Source of the DNA: Ponticaulis sp.
Lineage (GTDB): Bacteria; Pseudomonadota; Alphaproteobacteria; Caulobacterales; Hyphomonadaceae
Length of the DNA: 6,151 nt
Assembly (NCBI GenBank): GCA_002699325.1
Contig: PABS01000057.1
Location: forward strand, 29,457 to 35,607
Reading direction: 5' to 3'
The translations under genes and the position numbers were made by a program. Below, in pieces: positions 1-4,517 of the stretch. Each line of letters begins with the position of its first letter. Position 1 is the stretch's first letter. The notes under the pieces were generated by a model. The model was not told the origin of the DNA. It did no database searches and was given only the letters and a program-made list of their open reading frames with translations.

Positions 1-204
1 CGTCAGGAAGTGAAAGTGAATGCTGAGGTACGTGAACTCGTCGTCTCCGGCGTGATCCGGCCAGAAGACATTTCAGCAAACAACACCATCCAGCACACGC
101 AACTTGCTGAAGCGCGCATCTCCTATGGTGGCCGCGGCGATCTCTCCACGATCCAGCGGCCGCGCTACGGCCAGCGGGTTGTCGAACGCATCATGCCGTT
201 CTGA
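1..204 (+). CDS. flgH: Flagellar L-ring protein FlgH, C-terminal fragment
   Basis: This is the last 67 codons of flgH; the 5' part lies outside the window and the reading frame is open from base 1. FlgH is the outer-membrane lipoprotein that forms the L-ring, the bushing around the flagellar rod in Gram-negative bacteria. The fragment carries the family's C-terminal signature: a stretch reading V-S-G-V-I-R-P-E-D-I-S, then N-N-T-I, then E-A-R-I-S-Y-G-G-R-G, and the terminal block P-R-Y-G-Q-R-V-V-E-R-I-M-P-F before a TGA stop. The lipoprotein signal is not visible because it is upstream. A hairpin terminator follows directly, so flgH is probably the last gene of its operon. In relatives flgH usually ends an flgF-flgG-flgA-flgH operon, but that part cannot be seen here. 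Identification is near certain. Confidence 0.96.
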   Translation, partial: RQEVKVNAEVRELVVSGVIRPEDISANNTIQHTQLAEARISYGGRGDLSTIQRPRYGQRVVERIMPF

Positions 205-245
205 TTTCGCACCGAACTCGAAGTCTTTCCTTACAATTTGAACAT

Positions 246-276
246 GCTGCCGGGCAGAAATTGCCCGGCCGCTTTT
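246..276 (+). terminator. Probable intrinsic terminator after flgH
   Basis: A perfect 8-bp GC-rich stem (GCCGGGCA at 249-256 with TGCCCGGC at 262-269) encloses a 5-nt loop, GAAAT. Two further outer pairs (G246-C272 and C247-G271) are possible. It is followed by a short run of four T at 273-276. It lies 42 nt after the flgH stop, so it most likely ends the upstream flagellar transcript. The T-run is short, so termination may be incomplete. Confidence 0.7.
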
Positions 277-437
277 ACCCATGGGCAAGTATTGGTTAAT
301 CTATACTAAGGTTAACGAGAATTACATAAGACTTTATTTGAAAATAATCAGAATAAATGATCTTGGTAACTTCGCGTTTCCTTATTGAGACTAAAACCAA
401 ATTGCTGGCGAGCATCGCCGAGCGTTGGGTGCATAAA
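277..437. other. AT-rich gene-free region between convergent flgH and cupin gene
   Basis: No convincing gene is seen here. The part from about 285 to 380 is clearly more AT-rich than the rest of the window. It contains GGTTAA twice, at 294-299 and 310-315, a 16-nt offset, and a TATACT hexamer at 302-307 without a matching -35. The only start-to-stop frame (281-388, 35 codons) has no ribosome binding site and an AT-biased composition. A small GGCGA/TCGCC hairpin lies near 409-420. Because both flanking genes point inward, ordinary promoters are not expected here. Confidence 0.5.
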
Positions 438-461
438 GCGGCGGTCCTATGAGGCCGCCGC
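434..461 (-). terminator. Possible terminator after cupin gene (minus strand)
   Basis: An inverted repeat GCGGCGG (438-444) / CCGCCGC (455-461) with a 10-nt loop lies 30 nt beyond the stop of the minus-strand cupin gene. Read on the minus strand, the stem is followed by TTTAT. The stem is strong but the T-tract is poor, so this is a tentative terminator. Confidence 0.45.
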
Positions 462-490
462 AACTCGTTTGGCGTCTGCCCAAGCTGACT

Positions 491-808
491 TCAGACAGAG
501 CCCGCACGTTCGATGACCAGAATTCGGGATAGCTCGGTCGGATGGGCAACGTGCTCATCGCCCATATCAAACGTCATGGCATCGCCCGGTTTGAGGCTGA
601 CACTCTTCTCCTGCCCGTCTTCGCGATACTTCATATCGACTGCACCGCTCAGAAGAATGAAGACTTCCGCGCCATCATTTACGTGCCATTTGTAGGGTTT
701 GTCCGTCCAATGGACACGGACAGTCGCGGAATCCACCTGCCCTACATCCAGTGCATCCCAGGCATTTTCCCCCTCGAATGCAGGGAGGTTTCTGATCAGT
801 TCCGGCAT
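491..808 (-). CDS. Small single-domain cupin protein
   Basis: A 105-residue protein that is essentially one conserved cupin beta-barrel. Cupin motif 1 is around residues 41-55: W-H-V-N-D-G-A-E-V-F then L-S-G, giving His42 and Glu48 as likely metal ligands, with Asn44 where the second His of the usual HxH stands. Motif 2 is P74-G-D-A-M then E85-H-V-A-H89, giving His86 or His89 as the last ligand. There is no signal peptide or membrane segment, so it is cytoplasmic. The start is well supported: AAAGAGGCG precedes the ATG by about 6 nt. It lies between flgH and dksA but is separated from dksA by a strong terminator, so it is probably its own unit or relies on read-through. Substrate and reaction cannot be inferred; related small cupins include sugar- or small-molecule-binding proteins and enzymes. 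A flagellar role is not indicated. Confidence 0.85.
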   Translation of the reverse strand: MPELIRNLPAFEGENAWDALDVGQVDSATVRVHWTDKPYKWHVNDGAEVFILLSGAVDMKYREDGQEKSVSLKPGDAMTFDMGDEHVAHPTELSRILVIERAGSV

Positions 809-846
809 AATCGCCTCTTTCGTCCGAAGTTCTCACATGACTGAAC

Positions 847-872
847 AAAAAAAACCCGTCGAAATCGACGGG
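847..872 (-). terminator. Strong intrinsic terminator after dksA
   Basis: Read on the minus strand, a 7-bp stem CCCGTCG/CGACGGG (855-861 with 866-872, 4-nt loop) is followed directly by eight T (854-847). It lies 28 nt past the dksA stop. On the plus strand only four T follow (874-877) after one C, so it is mainly a minus-strand terminator. It isolates dksA from the cupin gene, whose ATG is only 38 nt beyond the T-tract. Confidence 0.9.
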
Positions 873-900
873 CTTTTGAAAATTGATGGGGTCGAGAACA

Positions 901-1317
901 CTAATCGTCCCGAACAGTCTTTTCGTTCCGCTCGTGCGCTTCCTGGGCTTCCAGAGACAGCGTTGCGGTTGGCCGTGCTTCCAGGCGACGCAGCGAAATC
1001 GGGTCACCCGTCATTTCGCAATAACCATAAGTACCATTGTCAATCCGGCGGATTGCGGCATCGATCTTTGAAATCAGCTTTCGCTGACGATCACGTGTCC
1101 GCAGCTCAAGCGCCTTATCGCTCTCGGCAGAGGCGCGATCAACGATGTCGGCCAGCGTATTCGTATCTTCCTGGAGATTACCAATCGTGGTTTTCGACCC
1201 GTCAATAATGTCCTGTTTCCACTGCTCAAGCTTGTTGCGGAAATAGGCCAGCTGACGGTCGTTCATGAATTCTTCGTCAGGGCTTGGCTTGTAGCCATCC
1301 AGTTCAGTCGTACTCAC
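901..1317 (-). CDS. dksA: DksA/TraR-family RNA polymerase-binding transcription factor
   Basis: A 138-residue DksA. DksA inserts its coiled-coil into the secondary channel of RNA polymerase and, with ppGpp, adjusts initiation at rRNA and biosynthetic promoters. Visible features are the N-terminal block P-S-P-D-E-E-F-M-N; the long coiled-coil, about residues 20-92; the acidic tip D57-I-V-D60-R-A62, matching the DxxDxA motif that contacts the polymerase active-site region; L-E-L-R-T-R-D-R-Q-R-K-L-I; and the globular G-Y-C-E and L-E-A-R-P-T-A-T-L. The four zinc-ligand positions read Cys100, Thr103, Ser121 and Ala124, so a structural zinc site is unlikely; such reduced-cysteine DksA proteins are common in Alphaproteobacteria. 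The start is taken as GTG at 1317-1315 because GGGAG lies 6 nt upstream and the protein then begins like other alphaproteobacterial DksA. A longer frame opens from TTG at 1380, but that codon lies in the predicted -35 box. Confidence 0.93.
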   Translation of the reverse strand: MSTTELDGYKPSPDEEFMNDRQLAYFRNKLEQWKQDIIDGSKTTIGNLQEDTNTLADIVDRASAESDKALELRTRDRQRKLISKIDAAIRRIDNGTYGYCEMTGDPISLRRLEARPTATLSLEAQEAHERNEKTVRDD

Positions 1318-1328
1318 ACCAGACTCCC
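1315..1328 (-). promoter_or_regulatory. Ribosome binding site deciding the dksA GTG start
   Basis: On the minus strand GGGAG (1328-1324) is followed by a 6-nt spacer and GTG (1317-1315). No comparable Shine-Dalgarno sequence precedes the upstream TTG at 1380, so this site selects the 138-residue product. Confidence 0.75.
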
Positions 1329-1351
1329 GAGTAGGCTGATAATTTGACGGC

Positions 1352-1380
1352 TGTATACCGACTTTGCACTGAGTCTTCAA
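1352..1380 (-). promoter_or_regulatory. Candidate sigma-70-type promoter of dksA
   Basis: On the minus strand TTGAAG (1380-1375) and TATACA (1357-1352) are separated by exactly 17 nt. Each hexamer matches 4 of 6 consensus positions. The expected transcription start is near 1345, leaving a leader of roughly 28 nt that contains the GGGAG ribosome binding site. A GANTC methylation motif (1371-1375) touches the -35 box and a second (1322-1326) lies in the leader. This is a by-eye match and not proof of activity. Confidence 0.5.
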
Positions 1381-1397
1381 TGAACGAAATCAGCAGG

Positions 1398-1423
1398 AAA
1401 TACAGGCAATTTTGCTCTGCCTG
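1398..1423 (-). terminator. Weak hairpin after fliX
   Basis: An inverted repeat CAGGCA (1403-1408) / TGCCTG (1418-1423) with a 9-nt loop begins 4 nt after the fliX stop. On the minus strand it is followed by TATTT. The stem is only 6 bp and the T-run is interrupted, so fliX transcription may partly continue into dksA. Confidence 0.35.
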
Positions 1424-1427
1424 AAAA

Positions 1428-1850
1428 TCAGGACACTCGTGAGTGTTTTGCGAGCTCCACTGCAATTCGCAGCTCAATCTGGTCAATCAGACTTTCCAGC
1501 TCTGGATCATCCGACTCTTCGCGTGCCGAATCGAGCAGCGACTGCATCTGATCCAAAGAGGCTTTTGGCGAGGACTCATCGAGGATATCAATCTTCAGGC
1601 GGTCGAGCGCATCAATGAGCTGACGCCCACGACGCTTGGCGCGCTTCCGCTGTTCCAGCGGATCTTCTGCCCCCTGCAGCGCCATGAGGGCGGCCACAGA
1701 TGAAACCGAGACCGTACCGGCGGTCGGTCGGGCTGCCGCCGTTTGCGCTGGCGCCTCCAATGCACTCGAAAAGCCGGAACGATCAGTGGATGTCGCACCG
1801 CGCTTGACCGTCCCTGCAGGAGATCCTGACGTGGTTTTCGAAATACGCAT
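1428..1850 (-). CDS. fliX: Flagellar assembly regulator FliX
   Basis: A 140-residue FliX-family protein. In Caulobacter, FliX is an early flagellar regulator that senses basal-body assembly and controls the sigma-54 activator FlbD, so that late flagellar genes are expressed only after early structures are built. The N-terminal 50 residues are Ala/Ser/Thr-rich and probably flexible, apart from the conserved first residues M-R-I-S. The conserved helical core starts at about residue 52 with A-L-M-A-L-Q-G-A-E-D-P, then basic R-K-R-A-K-R-R-G-R-Q-L-I-D and L-D-R-L-K-I. It ends with D-Q-I-E-L-R-I-A-V-E-L-A-K, the family's C-terminal signature. The ATG at 1850 has GGAG 8 nt upstream. It is divergent from flgI, the same arrangement known in Caulobacter, and dksA follows in the same direction about 110 nt downstream. 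The protein has no signal peptide. Confidence 0.93.
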   Translation of the reverse strand: MRISKTTSGSPAGTVKRGATSTDRSGFSSALEAPAQTAAARPTAGTVSVSSVAALMALQGAEDPLEQRKRAKRRGRQLIDALDRLKIDILDESSPKASLDQMQSLLDSAREESDDPELESLIDQIELRIAVELAKHSRVS

Positions 1851-1993
1851 CCCGTTTACTCCACACTCGAACCGGTACGACGAGGCACTCGGTATCAGCG
1901 CTTGAATATGGGCCTGTGCTGGTGAAAGAGACGTTAACTGTTTCTTGGTCCGGGACGGGTAAATTTCAGAGAAGATTTGTTGAGTGAGTTGCT
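1851..1993. promoter_or_regulatory. Divergent fliX/flgI regulatory region
   Basis: This 143-nt interval must hold promoters for both fliX (leftward) and flgI (rightward). A possible degenerate CtrA site is present: TTAAC at 1934-1938 within TTAA-N7-TTGG (1934-1948), where the consensus is TTAA-N7-TTAA. A TAAATT hexamer at 1960-1965 could be a -10 for flgI but has no good -35. Scanning both orientations by eye found no GG-N10-GC spacing, the core of a sigma-54 promoter. The assignment as a regulatory region follows from gene layout; individual sites are tentative. Confidence 0.6.
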
Positions 1994-3106
1994 ATGACAC
2001 CGTCTCTGAAAGCAGCCGTTTCAGCAGCAGGGCTCGCCCTCGCTGCTTTTGTCGCGCCAATGGCAGATGCTGCGTCGCGTCTGAAAGACATTGTCGATAT
2101 CGAAGGTGTTCGTGAGAACCAGCTGATAGGCTATGGCCTTGTGGTCGGTCTGAATGGCACTGGCGACTCTTTGCGGAACTCACCCTTCACCAAGCAAAGC
2201 CTTGAAGCCATGCTTGAGCGGCTCGGCGTAAACACGCGTGAGCAAAACCTCAACACGAAAAACGTCGCTGCAGTCATGGTCACCGCCTATCTGCCACCTT
2301 TTGCCACGAACGGTTCACGGATTGATGTGAGTGTTTCCAGCCTGGGTGATGCGAAATCCCTTCAGGGCGGCACATTACTTGTCACGCCCCTTCTGGGTGC
2401 GGATGGCTCTGTCTATGCGGTTGGCCAGGGTCCTGTTACAGCAGGTGGCTTCGCAGCCAGCGGCGACAGCGGCACATCTGTCACCAAGAATGTTCCGACC
2501 AATGCGCGTATTTCCAATGGCGCGCTGATTGAACGCGAAATCGGGTTTGACCTCTCGGACCAGCGCAGCATTCGTCTGGCGCTTCGTAACCCTGACTTCA
2601 CCACAGCGCAGCGCATCGCGGTAACCATCAACGCCTATATGGGTGTCGATCTCGCAGTCGTCTCCGACCCTGCAACGATCCGGCTTGTCTGCCCACCAAA
2701 TTACGACATGACGACCCTCCTTTCAGAAATTGAAGGCCTTGTCGTCGAACCTGATCAACCCGCTCGGATCGTGATTGATGAAGGCACAGGCGTCATCGTC
2801 ATGGGCGAGAATGTGCGTGTCTCGACCGTCGCCATCGCGCAAGGCAATCTGACCATTCAGGTGTCTGAACAGCCCGCAGTCAGCCAACCTGCCCCTTTCT
2901 CGGAAGGCCAGACGACTGTTGTGCCGCAAACAGGCGTTCAGGTTCTGGAAGACGGCACCGGCCTTGCGGTTGTCGAAGGCGGGGTCCCACTTCGTGAGCT
3001 CGTTGATGGCCTGAATGCACTCGGGGTCACACCCCGGGACATGATCTCCATTCTTCAGGCACTCAAAACAGCGGGCGCGCTGCAAGCTGATATCGAGGTA
3101 ATGTAG
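1994..3106 (+). CDS. flgI: Flagellar P-ring protein FlgI
   Basis: A full-length 370-residue FlgI. After Sec export it assembles in the periplasm into the P-ring around the rod, within the peptidoglycan layer. Residues 1-27 form a signal peptide: a short basic n-region with Lys6, an Ala-rich hydrophobic core and a cleavage site after A-D-A. The mature protein begins with the hallmark R-L-K-D-I-V, E-G-V-R-E-N-Q-L-I-G-Y-G-L-V-V-G-L and N-G-T-G-D. Other conserved blocks are N-V-A-A-V-M-V-T-A (90-98), G-G-T-L-L-V-T-P-L (125-133), R-I-V-I-D-E-G-T-G-V-I-V-M-G (258-271) and L-V-D-G-L-N-A-L-G-V-T-P-R-D-M-I-S-I-L-Q-A-L near the end. Only one cysteine (Cys233) is present, so the intramolecular disulfide known from enterobacterial FlgI cannot form. 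The ribosome binding site is weak (GAG-rich leader). It is the first gene of flgI-cheL-flbY; cheL starts 2 nt after its stop. Confidence 0.97.
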   Translation: MTPSLKAAVSAAGLALAAFVAPMADAASRLKDIVDIEGVRENQLIGYGLVVGLNGTGDSLRNSPFTKQSLEAMLERLGVNTREQNLNTKNVAAVMVTAYLPPFATNGSRIDVSVSSLGDAKSLQGGTLLVTPLLGADGSVYAVGQGPVTAGGFAASGDSGTSVTKNVPTNARISNGALIEREIGFDLSDQRSIRLALRNPDFTTAQRIAVTINAYMGVDLAVVSDPATIRLVCPPNYDMTTLLSEIEGLVVEPDQPARIVIDEGTGVIVMGENVRVSTVAIAQGNLTIQVSEQPAVSQPAPFSEGQTTVVPQTGVQVLEDGTGLAVVEGGVPLRELVDGLNALGVTPRDMISILQALKTAGALQADIEVM

Positions 3107-3108
3107 TC

Positions 3109-3411
3109 ATGAACGAACTCGAAGCACTTGTCGGCTCAAACCAGTCTGCCCTTCCGTCTGTCAACAATATCAAGGACAAGGAATCAGCAAGACGCGTGGC
3201 GGAAGAGTTCGAAGCCATGTTTCTGTCTCAGATGCTCGCGCCCATGTTCGAGCCCCTGGAAACAGATGGCCTGACAGGCGGTGGCGCTGCAGAACGGGCA
3301 TTCCGCCCAATGCTTGTGGAAGAATATGCCAAGGAAATGGCGCAGCAGGGCGGTATCGGACTTGCCGACCAGGTCTACACCGAAATCCTTCGCATGCAGG
3401 GCCTGGAATAA
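3109..3411 (+). CDS. cheL: Rod-binding protein CheL (FlgJ N-terminal-like)
   Basis: A 100-residue protein made almost only of the rod-binding domain found at the N-terminus of FlgJ. FlgJ's first half acts as a scaffold for rod assembly in the periplasm. The conserved pattern is visible: A-E-E-F-E-A-M-F-L-S-Q-M-L-A-P-M-F (31-47), then D-G-L-T-G-G-G-A-A-E-R-A-F-R (53-66), M-L-V-E-E-Y-A-K (68-75) and G-G-I-G-L-A-D-Q-V (81-89). FlgJ's C-terminal muramidase domain is absent, which is usual for this alphaproteobacterial version; in Caulobacter the gene is named cheL. No signal peptide is seen, consistent with export through the flagellar system. GAGGT at the end of flgI serves as its ribosome binding site, and only 2 nt separate the two genes, so they are translated from one message. 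Confidence 0.92.
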   Translation: MNELEALVGSNQSALPSVNNIKDKESARRVAEEFEAMFLSQMLAPMFEPLETDGLTGGGAAERAFRPMLVEEYAKEMAQQGGIGLADQVYTEILRMQGLE

Positions 3412-3432
3412 CCGGATCGGAAGGATTTAAGA

Positions 3433-3876
3433 ATGGCGATTGCAGCTCACGATATTGACGACCGGCTAGATCAGCTCATTGCTGTCACGCGCCGTCTGAA
3501 CGAACTTATGTCGCTGGAAACCGCAGCCCTGAAAGCACGGGAGCTTGATGCGTCGTCGAAGGACTGGGAAGAAAAAGAGCGTCTCGCCCACACCTACAGG
3601 CTGGAGATGACCAATCTTGCGAAAAATCCGGACGAACTGGTGAAAGCCTCTGCATCGCTTCGGAAGGAAATGTTCGAAACGGTTCGCCGGTTTCAGGAAG
3701 TCCTGGCCGAGCATAGCAAAGCCCTCACCGCCATGCGTGAAGTGACGGAAGGTCTGGTCGAATCCATCGCCCGCGAAGTCGCAGGTGAAACAATGGGACC
3801 ACGCGGCTATGGTGCTATGGGACAGGTTGCAGGTGGATCCCGCGCTTCAGGTATCGCCGTAAACGCCAAGGCCTGA
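3433..3876 (+). CDS. flbY: FlbY-like flagellar protein (small helical protein)
   Basis: A 147-residue, largely helical protein in the position occupied by flbY after flgI and cheL in Caulobacter-type genomes. Residues about 8-115 are rich in Leu, Glu, Lys and Arg with heptad-like spacing, for example R-L-D-Q-L-I-A-V-T-R-R-L-N-E-L at 11-25, and suggest a coiled-coil or helical hairpin similar in style to FlgN-type export chaperones. A stretch at 78-108 (R-K-E-M-F-E-T-V-R-R-F then H-S-K-A-L) continues this pattern. The last 30 residues are Gly/Ala/Ser-rich and probably disordered. There is no signal peptide and no cysteine. A strong ribosome binding site, GGAAGGA, lies 7 nt before the ATG; the gap from cheL is 21 nt, so it is the third gene of the operon. 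The chaperone idea is inference. The FlbY name rests on context and general sequence character. Confidence 0.78.
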   Translation: MAIAAHDIDDRLDQLIAVTRRLNELMSLETAALKARELDASSKDWEEKERLAHTYRLEMTNLAKNPDELVKASASLRKEMFETVRRFQEVLAEHSKALTAMREVTEGLVESIAREVAGETMGPRGYGAMGQVAGGSRASGIAVNAKA

Positions 3877-3962
3877 TCACGTTACCGTGCTCAGTCAGCG
3901 CACGCTTCGCGGTGGTGCGGCCATGATTTCAGATTGCATACCTGTCATGCAGGAATTCAGAG

Positions 3963-3992
3963 TTTCCATTTTGGCGGATTACAGACTAAATT
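3963..3992 (+). promoter_or_regulatory. Tentative promoter immediately before the histidine phosphatase gene
   Basis: TTTCCA (3963-3968) and TAAATT (3987-3992) are 18 nt apart; each matches 4 of 6 consensus positions. If used, transcription would begin close to the A of the ATG at 3999, giving a leaderless mRNA. This agrees with the lack of any Shine-Dalgarno sequence before that ATG. A match of this quality can occur by chance. Confidence 0.3.
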
Positions 3993-3998
3993 TCCGCC

Positions 3999-4517
3999 AT
4001 GCGACAGCTGATCCTTTTCAGACATGCCAAGACGGAACCCTATTCGGACACAGGGTCAGACGAGACACGGCAACTGACCGACAGGGGTCATACGGACGCT
4101 CAGGCGATTTCACTTGAACTGAAGACCATGAAGGTGGCGCCGACCCATGTGCTCGTCTCCACGGCACGTCGGACGCGAGAGACTGTCGCAGAGTTTCAGA
4201 AAGTCTTTCCGGACGTGAAAGTCACCTTTAGTGACAAGCTCTATCTCGCCGACCCCGAAGAGATTGTGTCCTGTATCGAGGCGCTGCCCGATACGCCGGT
4301 TCTGGCAGTCATTGGTCATAATCCAGGACTACACGAACTTGCGCTACAGCTGATGGAATACGGCGGATTTGCCAATTCCTATGCGGCGGGGCAGCTGCGG
4401 ATAAAATTCCCAACTGCCGCAATGGCTGTATTTGATGCCCGGGAAGACGACCCGTTCAACGTCTATAACTTCCAGCTCGCTGAATTCTTTACGCCGAAGT
4501 CACTCACCGACGCCTAA
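3999..4517 (+). CDS. SixA-like histidine phosphatase family protein
   Basis: A 172-residue member of the histidine phosphatase (phosphoglycerate-mutase-like) superfamily, in the compact SixA-like group. These enzymes form a phosphohistidine intermediate; E. coli SixA removes phosphate from a phosphotransfer histidine, but the substrate of this alphaproteobacterial branch is not known to me. The catalytic R8-H9-A motif is at the N-terminus (L-I-L-F-R-H-A-K-T), followed by L-T-D-R-G-H (26-31), the phosphate-pocket Arg58 in S-T-A-R-R-T-R-E-T, and the second catalytic histidine His107 in V-I-G-H-N-P-G-L. All core residues are present, so an active enzyme is expected. There is no signal peptide. 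The ATG lacks a ribosome binding site. It is separated from flbY by 122 nt with no clear terminator, and its stop overlaps the stop of the convergent gene, so it is probably unrelated to flagella. Confidence 0.92.
   Translation: MRQLILFRHAKTEPYSDTGSDETRQLTDRGHTDAQAISLELKTMKVAPTHVLVSTARRTRETVAEFQKVFPDVKVTFSDKLYLADPEEIVSCIEALPDTPVLAVIGHNPGLHELALQLMEYGGFANSYAAGQLRIKFPTAAMAVFDAREDDPFNVYNFQLAEFFTPKSLTDA

Noticed and set aside
281..388. A 35-codon plus-strand frame starting ATG-GGC in the AT-rich intergenic stretch.
   Set aside because: It has no ribosome binding site, an AT-driven composition and no recognisable features; it sits just after a terminator.
904..929. GGAAC-N17-CGAT on the minus strand, resembling a stress-sigma (EcfG) promoter toward the cupin gene.
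   Set aside because: The -10 part is CGAT where CGTT is expected, it lies inside dksA coding sequence, and the strong terminator at 847-872 would stop its transcript before the cupin gene.
699..1208. A long plus-strand open frame antisense to the cupin gene and dksA (169 codons).
   Set aside because: It spans two well-supported minus-strand genes and a terminator, and its translation resembles no family; it is a shadow frame.
1433..1446. Inverted repeat ACACTC-GT-GAGTGT at the 3' end of fliX.
   Set aside because: It has a 2-nt loop that cannot close sterically, lies in coding sequence and is not followed by a T-run on the minus strand; probably chance.
2154..2174. TGGCAC followed by TTTGC inside flgI, resembling a sigma-54 promoter.
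   Set aside because: The GG-to-GC distances are 16 or 9 nt where 10 nt is required, and it lies inside coding sequence.
3887..4117. A GTG-started plus-strand frame overlapping the start of the histidine phosphatase gene.
   Set aside because: It has no ribosome binding site and overlaps the catalytic N-terminus of a clearly real gene in another frame.
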